Shown here: one piece after another, positions 15,837 to 25,395 of the stretch
How the letters are laid out: the number at the start of each line of letters is the position of its first letter
Numbering within the stretch: the stretch's first letter is position 1
DNA from: CAWCXF01 sp963799455
Lineage (GTDB): Bacteria; Pseudomonadota; Alphaproteobacteria; Rhodobacterales; Rhodobacteraceae
Direction of reading: 5' to 3'
Length of the DNA: 64,000 nt
Assembly (NCBI GenBank): GCA_963799455.1
Contig: CAWCXF010000008.1
Location: 1,054,001-1,118,000, forward strand
Notes under the pieces: model-generated
What the model was told of the DNA's origin: nothing
Seen by the model: the letters and a program-made list of their open reading frames with translations, nothing else
The model's database searches: none
Translations under genes and position numbers: made by a program

Positions 15837-16639
15837 GCCAGCGCCTCCTCGACGGCGCGGCGGGTCATCACGCCCACGAGATGGGCGCGGTAGGCGGCCG
15901 TCCCGTGAAGGTCGGCGATCATGCCGCCGGCGTCGGGCGGCGCGAGCCCTTCCAGGGCGCGGGACGAGAAGTCCTCCGACAGCCGCTGCTCGGCCTCGCG
16001 CCAGCGGAACACGCCCTCGTTCGAGGCCCCCGTCACCGCCACCCGCGCGCCCGAGGCCAGCTGGGCCGCGAACACCGCCACCAGCGCGAAGCGCGAGGCG
16101 GGCTGGATGAACTTGGCGTAGGCCGCCCGCTCGGGCACGTTCACGGTGAGCGCGGCGACGATCTCGCCCTCGTCGAGCGCGGTGGTGAACATGCCGAGGA
16201 AGAAGTCGTCCACGTCAATCTCGCGCGACCCATCGGGCCCGTGCGCGGTGATCGTGCCGCCCGAGCCGAGCGCGCCCGCCGGCCAGCAGGCAGAGGGGTC
16301 GTCGTTGGCGAGCGAGCCGCCGACCGTGCCGCGGTTGCGCACCGCCGGGTCGCCGATGCGCGCGGCCAAGGAGGACAGCGCCGGGTAGCCGTCCTCGAGC
16401 GCGGAGGCCGCCTCGGCATGGGTGGTGGCCCCCCCGAGGCGGATGCGGCCGCCCTCGGCCTCGACCCCGCGCAGCTCGGGGACGCCCGTCAGGCTCACCA
16501 GCACGGAGGGCGAGGCCAGCCGCTGCTTCAACGTCGGGATCAGGGTCTGGCCGCCCGACAGCGGCTGCGCGTCCTCGCGCCCCAGCGCCGCCACGGCGGC
16601 GTCGAGGCTCTCGGGTCGCTCGATCTCGAAGGCGTACAT
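15833..16639 (-). CDS. coxM: Molybdenum hydroxylase FAD-binding (medium) subunit, CoxM-like
   Basis: 268 residues. The FAD contacts are visible as PLSGGQTLIPTLKQRLA near the N-terminus and GTVGGSLANDDPSACWPAG in the middle. The C-terminal domain of CO dehydrogenase/xanthine dehydrogenase flavoproteins follows (VAVTGASNEGVFRWREAE). It passes electrons from the iron-sulphur subunit to the quinone pool or another acceptor. It lies 26 bp after the large subunit gene. The Cox name reflects similarity, not proven CO oxidation. Confidence 0.88.
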   Translation of the reverse strand: MYAFEIERPESLDAAVAALGREDAQPLSGGQTLIPTLKQRLASPSVLVSLTGVPELRGVEAEGGRIRLGGATTHAEAASALEDGYPALSSLAARIGDPAVRNRGTVGGSLANDDPSACWPAGALGSGGTITAHGPDGSREIDVDDFFLGMFTTALDEGEIVAALTVNVPERAAYAKFIQPASRFALVAVFAAQLASGARVAVTGASNEGVFRWREAEQRLSEDFSSRALEGLAPPDAGGMIADLHGTAAYRAHLVGVMTRRAVEEALA

Positions 16640-16665
16640 GGTCTTTGATCCTCAGATGTTCGGCT

Positions 16666-19137
<2,472 letters not shown>

Positions 19138-19210
19138 GTCGTTCCTCCCCTGGGGCCACGGGCCCCCCAATGTCATGCGCGGGGGCTTCGTGCCCCCTTG
19201 TCGGCGCTCG

Positions 19211-19714
19211 CTACTCGGCCGCGACCCGCTCGCCGCCCTGTCCGGAGCCCGCCATCTCGTCGGCCGCGGCGAGGATCGCCTTGACGATGTTGTGGTAGCC
19301 CGTGCAGCGGCAGATGTTGCCCTCAAGGTAGTGGCGCACCTCGTGCTCAGAGGGGCGCGGGTTGTCCTTCAGCAGCGACGCCGCCGCCATCACCATGCCC
19401 GGCGTGCAGAAGCCGCACTGCAGCCCGTGATGCTCGCGGAACATCGCCTGGATCACGCCGAGCGAGCCGTCGCCCTCGGCCATCCCCTCGATGGTCGTGA
19501 CCTCGGCGCCCTCGCACTCGGCGGCGAAGATGGTGCAGGCCTTCACCAGCTTGCCGTCGAGGTGGACGACGCAGGCGCCGCATTGCGAGGTGTCGCAGCC
19601 GACATGGGTGCCGGTGAGGTCGAGCCCCTCGCGCAGGTATTCGACCAGCAGCGTGCGCCCCTCGGCCGGCGCGCTGCGCTCGCGGCCGTTGACGGTCATC
19701 GTGACGGTGTTCAT
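19211..19714 (-). CDS. coxS: Molybdenum hydroxylase [2Fe-2S] small subunit, CoxS-like
   Basis: 167 residues with two iron-sulphur domains. The plant-ferredoxin type is CDTSQCGACVVHLDGKLVKAC and the C-terminal helical type is CGFCTPGMVMAAASLL with GNICRCTGYHNIV. All eight cysteine ligands are present. It transfers electrons between the molybdenum centre and FAD. The ATG has GGAGG upstream. It lies 73 bp before the large subunit gene and 62 bp after the CoxG-like gene. Confidence 0.92.
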   Translation of the reverse strand: MNTVTMTVNGRERSAPAEGRTLLVEYLREGLDLTGTHVGCDTSQCGACVVHLDGKLVKACTIFAAECEGAEVTTIEGMAEGDGSLGVIQAMFREHHGLQCGFCTPGMVMAAASLLKDNPRPSEHEVRHYLEGNICRCTGYHNIVKAILAAADEMAGSGQGGERVAAE

Positions 19715-19776
19715 GGCGGTCCCTCCCCGGGATGCGTCCTGGTTGGAGCGCCGTTCGCGGCGCCCGTGACTGGAGT

Positions 19777-20667
19777 TCAGCTCTGGGCGGGCTTGTCGCG
19801 CGACACGAGGCGCTTCAGCCAGCTCTTCCTCTCGGGCTCGGCGCCCGTCTGCGCGGCGCCGGACTGCGCGGCCCCGGATCGCGCGGCGCCGGACTGCGCG
19901 GCGCCCGTGGGCCCGGCCTCGCTCGGCCCGCCGCCGATCGGCCCGGCCCCGCCCCGCTCGGCGCCGGCGGGCTCGGCGCCGCTCGGCCCTCGCGCGGCCT
20001 GCTCTCGCGCGGCCTGCCCTTGCGCGGCCTGCCCGTGCGCGGCCTGCCCGTGCGCGGCCTGCCCGTGCGCGGTCGGCTCGGCCGAGCCCGCGAGAGCGGC
20101 GCCCGCGGGCTCGGCGCTGACGCCGGCCGTCGCGGGGGCGGTGCCCGTCGCGGCGGCCGTGGCCCCGTCCGCCTCGGCCCCGTCCGCCTCGGCCCCGTCC
20201 GCCTCGGCCCCGTCCGCCTCGGCCCCGGGCTCCTCGACGACCTCCTTGAAGCGGTCGAAGAAGCCGTCGGCCAGGCGGCCCGCGACGCCGTCGATCACGC
20301 GGCCGCCGAGCTGGGCGAGCTTGCCGCCGACCTTGGCCTCGACCTCGTAGTCGAGCCGCGTGCCGACGGCGATCTCGGTCAGCACCACCCGCGCCTCGCC
20401 CTTGGCGAAGCCCGCGGGGCCGCCCTTGCCCTCGCCGCGCAGCGTCGCGCTCTCGCCCTCGACCACGTCGTCGAGCGCGACGTGGCCGCGGAAGGTGGCC
20501 TTCACCGGCCCGACCTTCTGGACGACGACGGCCTCGAAGCCGTCCTCGACCGAGCCCGTCATCTCCTGGCAGCCCGAGATGCAGCGCCTGAGGGTGTCGG
20601 GGTCGGTGATCCCGGCCCACACCGCCTCGCGCGGGGCGTGGATCTCGCGCTGGTCGGCGAGCTTCAT
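19777..20667 (-). CDS. coxG: CoxG-like SRPBCC protein with repeat-expanded tail
   Basis: 296 residues, first gene of the cluster. Residues 1-150 are a CoxG/SRPBCC domain (ADQREIHAPREAVWAGITDP, LRRCISGCQEMT, IDGVAGRLADGFFDRFKEVV), thought to recruit the enzyme to the membrane. The rest is low-complexity, built from in-frame tandem repeats: four EADGA-type units, AAHGQ units and AAQSGA units, ending in a basic KSWLKRLVSRDKPAQS. Usual family members are about 150-230 residues, so the tail is an expansion. The 570-bp divergent region upstream should carry its promoter. Confidence 0.85.
   Translation of the reverse strand: MKLADQREIHAPREAVWAGITDPDTLRRCISGCQEMTGSVEDGFEAVVVQKVGPVKATFRGHVALDDVVEGESATLRGEGKGGPAGFAKGEARVVLTEIAVGTRLDYEVEAKVGGKLAQLGGRVIDGVAGRLADGFFDRFKEVVEEPGAEADGAEADGAEADGAEADGATAAATGTAPATAGVSAEPAGAALAGSAEPTAHGQAAHGQAAHGQAAQGQAAREQAARGPSGAEPAGAERGGAGPIGGGPSEAGPTGAAQSGAARSGAAQSGAAQTGAEPERKSWLKRLVSRDKPAQS
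20161..20220 (-). repeat. 15-bp tandem repeat, four perfect copies, inside the CoxG-like gene
   Basis: Four identical 15-bp units encode the EADGA repeats. A second family of 15-bp units (about 20022-20080, AAHGQ-type) and a third (about 19853-19905) lie further along the same reading frame, all frame-preserving. Confidence 0.88.
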
Positions 20668-21237
20668 GGCGTCCTCCCGGTCCTGCCGTAGCGGGAGCGT
20701 ATGAGCCCCCCGCCGCGCAGCCTATGCGACAAAGGGCGTAGGACGCCAGCGCCCCGGCGCGCGGGCGGGTCGAGGACGGCTCCGACGCCGCGCGCGCGCC
20801 CCGCCGAGCGGCGTGGACGCGCGCCCGGCGCCGGGCCATGCGGCGCCCGGCGCTCCAGCCGGTGCCGGCGTCCCGGCCGGTGCCGGCGTCCCGGCCGCGA
20901 CCTTGGTCGCATACCGGGGCGGGGGGACACATGGATACTCGCCGCCGGGGAGGACGCCGATGATCCGCGCCAGACCGCTCGCGCAGCCGCCGGCCTGCGC
21001 CCCCGCCTCGGACGGGACGGCGGGTCGGGCGCGGGACGAGGCCACGGCGCACCCTCGCCGGCGCACCCCGGCCGGGACGGACGGGCTCCGTCCGGATCCT
21101 CGCCTCGACCCGGCGCGCACGGGTCGGCGCGCGCCGTCGAGATCCCCCTCCGCTCGCGGGGCGTCGCCGCGCGCCGCCCGCCATGCGTCCTCGTCGTGGG
21201 CCCTGCGCCGTGAGCCCCGGGTCGCGAGCCCCGGGTC
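20668..21237. other. Divergent intergenic region upstream of coxG and the ABC ATPase
   Basis: 570 bp without a supported gene. It holds two adjacent copies of an 18-bp unit (about 20859-20894) and a 14-bp duplication just before the ABC ATPase start (about 21209-21236). Promoters for both directions are presumably here but I could not place them. Confidence 0.5.
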
Positions 21238-22014
21238 GTGAGCCTCGTCGTCGAGGGCCTCGGCCACCGCTACGGGCGGGTGCGCGCGCTCGACGGCGTG
21301 AGCTTCGCGGTCGAGCGCGGCGCGTTCTGCGCCCTGCTCGGCCCGAACGGGGCGGGCAAGTCCACCTTGTTCGGGCTGATGACGCGGCTCTTCACCACGC
21401 CCGAGGGGCGCATCGCGGTCGCGGGGCACGACGTCGCGCGCGAGCCCCGCGCGGCGCTCGCCGCGATGGGCGTGGTGTTCCAGCCCACGACGCTCGACCT
21501 CGACCTGACGGTGCGGCGCAACCTGGCCTACTTCGCGGCGCTCCACGGCATCGCGGGGCGTGAGGCCGGCCTTCGCATCGACGCCGCCCTCGACCGCCTC
21601 GGCATGGCCGAGCGCGCGCACGAGCGCGCGCGAGAACTCAACGGCGGGCACCGGCGGCGCACCGAGATCGCCCGCGCGCTGCTGCACGACCCGGCGGTGC
21701 TCCTGCTCGACGAGCCGACCGTGGGCCTCGACGCGGCCAGCCGCGCGGCCATCACCGCCCATGTCCACGACCTCGCCGGCGAGGGCGGCCTGACGGTGCT
21801 GTGGGCCACGCATCTCACCGACGAGGTGCGAGGGGGCGACCGGCTGGTGGTGCTCCACCGCGGCCGGGTGCTGGCCGACGGGCTGGCGCGCGAGGTGGCC
21901 GCGGGGCGCCCGCTCACCGACGCGTTCCTGGCGATGACCGGAGAGGTGGCCGAGGAGGCGGTCGAGGCCGCGGCGGGGCCGACGGCCGGGGCGGCGGCCG
22001 GGGCGACGGCATGA
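21238..22014 (+). CDS. ABC transporter ATP-binding protein, alcohol-dehydrogenase-associated type
   Basis: 258 residues: Walker A LLGPNGAGKSTLFGL, Q-loop VVFQPTTLDLDLTVRRN, Walker B LLLDEPTVGLDAASRA and H-loop WATHLTDEV. The signature motif reads LNGGHRRRTEIARALLH instead of LSGGQ; I associate this variant with ATPases found near PQQ-dependent alcohol/C1 oxidation genes, from memory. The start GTG fits the N-terminus SLVVEGLGHRYG. The C-terminus adds an Ala/Gly-rich tail. It overlaps the permease gene by 4 bp. The exported substrate is unknown. Confidence 0.88.
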   Translation: MSLVVEGLGHRYGRVRALDGVSFAVERGAFCALLGPNGAGKSTLFGLMTRLFTTPEGRIAVAGHDVAREPRAALAAMGVVFQPTTLDLDLTVRRNLAYFAALHGIAGREAGLRIDAALDRLGMAERAHERARELNGGHRRRTEIARALLHDPAVLLLDEPTVGLDAASRAAITAHVHDLAGEGGLTVLWATHLTDEVRGGDRLVVLHRGRVLADGLAREVAAGRPLTDAFLAMTGEVAEEAVEAAAGPTAGAAAGATA

Positions 22015-23114
22015 GCGAGGCGGGCGCGGCGCAGGCCAGGGACGGCGCCCGTCCCGCGGGAGAGCCGGAGGCGGAGGCCCCGGCCCCCGAGGGCGGAACG
22101 CCCGGCGGGGCGGCCGGCGACGACGCTCCGGGCCAGCCGGGCGACCCCGGCGCCGCGCCAGGCCAGGCCCGGCCAGGCCATCGACCCGACGCCGGCGCCT
22201 TCGCCGCACCGCCCGGTCGCGCCGACGCGCCGGCCCGCTCGCGCCGGCCCGCCGGCCCGCCCCCTCCCGCCCCCGGGGCCATCCCCGAGGGCTCCCGCCC
22301 GCGGGCGCCGGTGCGCCCGCTCGGGCCGCGGGCCCACGCCGTGGCGATGGGCGCGATCGTGCGGCGCGAGGCGCTGCGGTTCCTGGCGCAGCGCGGGCGG
22401 CTCGTCTCGGCGATCGTGCGGCCTCTGGTGTGGCTCGTCGTGTTCGCCGCCGGCTTCCGGGCCGCGCTGGGTCTGTCGATCACGCCGCCCTACCAGACCT
22501 ACGTCACCTACGAGGTCTACATCGTGCCGGGCCTGTGCGGCATGATCCTGCTGTTCAACGGCATGCAGTCGTCGCTGAGCCTGGTCTACGACCGCGAGAT
22601 GGGCTCGATGCGGCTGCTCCTGACCTCGCCGCTGCCGCGCTGGTGGCTGCTCTTCTGCAAGCTCGCGGCCGGCACCGTGATCGGCACGCTGCAGGCCTAC
22701 GCCTTCCTCGCCGTCGCGGCCGCCTTCGGCGTGGCGATGCCCGCGGTGGGCTACCTCGCGGTGCTGCCGGCGCTGCTCGTCGCGGGGCTGATGGTGGGCG
22801 CGCTGGGGCTGGCGCTGTCGTCCACCATCGAGCAGCTCGAGAACTTCGCCGGCGTGATGAACTTCGTCATCTTCCCGATGTTCTTCCTCTCCTCGGCGCT
22901 CTACCCGTTGTGGAAGATGGAGGAGAGCTCGCCGCTCTTGCGCGACGTCAGCGCCGCCAACCCCTTCACCCATGCGGTCGAGCTGATCCGCTTCGCGCTC
23001 TACGGCGAGCTCGCCCCCTGGGCGCTCCTGTGGACCGGGCTCTCCGCCGCCCTCTTCACGGCGCTGGCGCTGTGGGGCTACGACCCGGCCCGCGGGCTGG
23101 CGGGACGGCGCTGA
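22011..23114 (+). CDS. ABC-2 type transporter permease with long disordered N-terminus
   Basis: 367 residues. The first ~110 are Ala/Pro/Gly/Asp-rich with no hydrophobic segment. The ABC-2 membrane domain follows (LVSAIVRPLVWLVVFAAGFR, YIVPGLCGMILLFNGMQSSL, VYDREMGSMRLLLTSPLPRW, six spans in all). The second half carries NFAGVMNFVIFPMFFLSSAL, typical of this permease class. An internal start near VAMGAIVRREALRF would give the normal family length, but the ATG 22011 is coupled to the ATPase stop. The pair presumably forms one exporter. Confidence 0.88.
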   Translation: MSEAGAAQARDGARPAGEPEAEAPAPEGGTPGGAAGDDAPGQPGDPGAAPGQARPGHRPDAGAFAAPPGRADAPARSRRPAGPPPPAPGAIPEGSRPRAPVRPLGPRAHAVAMGAIVRREALRFLAQRGRLVSAIVRPLVWLVVFAAGFRAALGLSITPPYQTYVTYEVYIVPGLCGMILLFNGMQSSLSLVYDREMGSMRLLLTSPLPRWWLLFCKLAAGTVIGTLQAYAFLAVAAAFGVAMPAVGYLAVLPALLVAGLMVGALGLALSSTIEQLENFAGVMNFVIFPMFFLSSALYPLWKMEESSPLLRDVSAANPFTHAVELIRFALYGELAPWALLWTGLSAALFTALALWGYDPARGLAGRR

Positions 23115-23275
23115 GGCGCGCGCTCGGGCCCGTCCGGAGCGGGGCCGCGCGCGCCTCCTGCGGCCATCGGCCCTCCCATCGTCGGCCCTACGACCATTGG
23201 CCGGTGTCGCGGCGGCACGGGGCCGCTATGCTGGGGCGGCGGGGCGGCGCGGAGGCCGCCCGAGGGGAGGCGATC

Positions 23276-23947
23276 ATGGACGACCCGAGGGCCCCCGCCC
23301 GGCGCTTCGCCTCGGCCCTCGTGGTGGACGACCACCCGCTGTTCTGCGACGCGCTGGCGATGACGCTGCGCTCGGTGGCCGGGATCGAGGCCGTCGCCAC
23401 CGCCGGCAGCCTCGCCGAGGCGCTCAGGCGGATCGAGCACGGCGCGCCGGACCTCCTCGTGCTCGACCTGCACCTTCCGGACGTGGACGGCCTGAGCGGG
23501 CTGGTGCGGCTGCGCGCGGCCGCGCGCGCGCCGATCCTCGTCGTCTCCTCGATGGCCGACGACCGGGTGATCGCCTCGGCCCTCGAGGCGGGGGCTTCGG
23601 GCTACGTCCCCAAGCACAGCCGGCGCGAGGTGTTCCGCGCGGCGCTCGCGGCGCTCGCGGCCGGAGAGCCCTACCTGCCCGAGGGCTACGTCCCCTCCCC
23701 CGGCCCCGACGCCCGCGACCGGGCCGTGGCGCGCCTGGCGAGCCTCACCCAGCAGCAGGCGCGCATCCTGGAGGCGATCTGCGAGGGCAAGCTCAACAAG
23801 CAGATCGCCTACGACCTGTCGATCGCCGAGACCACCGTGAAGGCCCACGTCACCGCGATCATGCGCAAGCTCGGCGTCCAGAGCCGGACGCAGGCGGTGC
23901 TGATGGCCGGGACGGCGCGCTTCGAGGCCTTGCGGGACGCCACCTGA
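23276..23947 (+). CDS. LuxR/NarL-family response regulator
   Basis: 223 residues. The receiver domain has the acidic pair in ALVVDDHPLF, the phospho-acceptor aspartate in LLVLDLHLPDVDG and the conserved lysine in SGYVPKHSRRE. The LuxR-type helix-turn-helix is LTQQQARILEAICEGKLNKQ then IAYDLSIAETTVKAHVTAIM. A strong GGGGAGG precedes the ATG. It is encoded between the ABC exporter and the FIST/kinase pair and is the likely output partner of that kinase. Confidence 0.92.
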   Translation: MDDPRAPARRFASALVVDDHPLFCDALAMTLRSVAGIEAVATAGSLAEALRRIEHGAPDLLVLDLHLPDVDGLSGLVRLRAAARAPILVVSSMADDRVIASALEAGASGYVPKHSRREVFRAALAALAAGEPYLPEGYVPSPGPDARDRAVARLASLTQQQARILEAICEGKLNKQIAYDLSIAETTVKAHVTAIMRKLGVQSRTQAVLMAGTARFEALRDAT

Positions 23948-24072
23948 CGCCCCTATCGTGCGCCCGGCGCGCGGGGAGAAGCCGTGCGCCCGGCGCGCAA
24001 GAGGGCGGCAAGGCCCGGCGCCACGCACCGCCCGAGGCCGCGAGGATCGGGCGCCGTAGGGGAGGAGACGCG

Positions 24073-25395
24073 ATGGACGGCGCCGCCCTGCCAGGGGGCC
24101 GCGCGCAGGCGGCGCTCGGAGCCTCCCCCTTCCCGGCCGGCTGTCCGGCGCCCGTTCCCGCCTCGGCTCCCATCGGGGCTCCCGTCCCGCGCGCCCGGCG
24201 GGAGGCCAGCGTCGTCGCCCGCGCCGAGATCCGCCACGACGCGCCCGACGCCATGGCGCGGCTGCGCGCGGCGCTCGGGCCCGCGCCGCTCGAGCTGGTG
24301 CTGCTCTTCGCCACCCCCCTGGCCTGCGCGGCGACGCTTGCGCGCGAGGCCGCCCGCGCCTTCGGCGACACCCCGGTCATCGGCTGCACCACCGCCGGCG
24401 AGATCGGCGCGCGCGGCTATGCCGAGGGCGAGGTCGTCGCCGTGGGCTTCCCGCGCGCGCATTTCCGCGGCAGCATCCTGGCGATCGAAGGGCTCGGCCG
24501 GCTCGATCCGCGGGCGGTGACCGAGCGCGTGACCGCCGCGCGCGCGGGGCTGGTGGCCGCGACGCCCGGCCTCGGCGCGGGCTTCGCCTTCCTGATGGTG
24601 GACGGGCTCTCGGCCGCCGAGGACGCGCTGGCCTCGGCGATCGCCTCGGGGCTCGGGCCCATGGCGGGGCCGGGCGGGATGCCGCTGGTGGGCGGCTCGG
24701 CGGGCGACGGCGGGCGCTACGGGCGCACCTTCGTGATCCATGGCGGGCGGGCCGTGACCGACGCGGCGGTGCTGGCGCTTTTGCGCACCGACTGCCGCGC
24801 GCGGGCGTTCCAGACCGACCACCTGATCCCCACCGGCACGCGCATGGTGGTCACCGGCGCCGACCCCGCGCGACGGCTCGTCACCGAGATCGACGCCGAG
24901 CCCGCCGCAGCCGAATACGCGCGCCTGCTCGGCCGGGAGGTCTGCGACCTGACGCCCTACGCCTTCGCCGCCCATCCGCTCGTGGTGCGAGCGGGCGGGC
25001 GCCACCACGTGCGCGCGATCCAGCGCGTCGAGGGCGGCGCGCTCAAGTTCTTCTCGGCCATCGAGGTGGGGCTGGTGCTCACCCTGGCCCAGCCCGGCGA
25101 CATGGCGGCGCATCTGGAGCGCGAGCTCTCCGCCCTGTCGCGGGGCGGCGCGCCGGACGCGATCCTCGCCTGCGACTGCACGCTGCGCCGCGTCGAGGCC
25201 GAGGAGCGCCAGCTCGGGGGCGCGCTGAGCGCCATCCTCGCGCGCCACCGCGCCGCGGGCTTCTCGACCTATGGCGAGCAGATGGGCGCGATGCACGTCA
25301 ACCAGACGCTCACCGGCGTGGCGATCTACCCGCCCGACGGATCCGCGCCCGGGCCGCGGGCCGGGCCGGGGGTCGGGGCCCGGGACGAGGCGTGA
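24073..25395 (+). CDS. FIST-domain sensory protein
   Basis: 440 residues. The FIST N domain spans about 65-255 (LVLLFATPLACAATLAREA, VIGCTTAGEIGARGYAEGEV, GMPLVGGSAGDGGRYGRTFV) and FIST C spans about 260-420 (AEYARLLGREVCDLTPYAFA, FSTYGEQMGAMHVNQTLTGV). FIST domains are predicted small-ligand sensors, often linked to signalling proteins. The ATG follows GGAGGAG. The gene overlaps the histidine kinase start by 4 bp, so the protein may feed ligand information to that kinase; this is inferred. Confidence 0.9.
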   Translation: MDGAALPGGRAQAALGASPFPAGCPAPVPASAPIGAPVPRARREASVVARAEIRHDAPDAMARLRAALGPAPLELVLLFATPLACAATLAREAARAFGDTPVIGCTTAGEIGARGYAEGEVVAVGFPRAHFRGSILAIEGLGRLDPRAVTERVTAARAGLVAATPGLGAGFAFLMVDGLSAAEDALASAIASGLGPMAGPGGMPLVGGSAGDGGRYGRTFVIHGGRAVTDAAVLALLRTDCRARAFQTDHLIPTGTRMVVTGADPARRLVTEIDAEPAAAEYARLLGREVCDLTPYAFAAHPLVVRAGGRHHVRAIQRVEGGALKFFSAIEVGLVLTLAQPGDMAAHLERELSALSRGGAPDAILACDCTLRRVEAEERQLGGALSAILARHRAAGFSTYGEQMGAMHVNQTLTGVAIYPPDGSAPGPRAGPGVGARDEA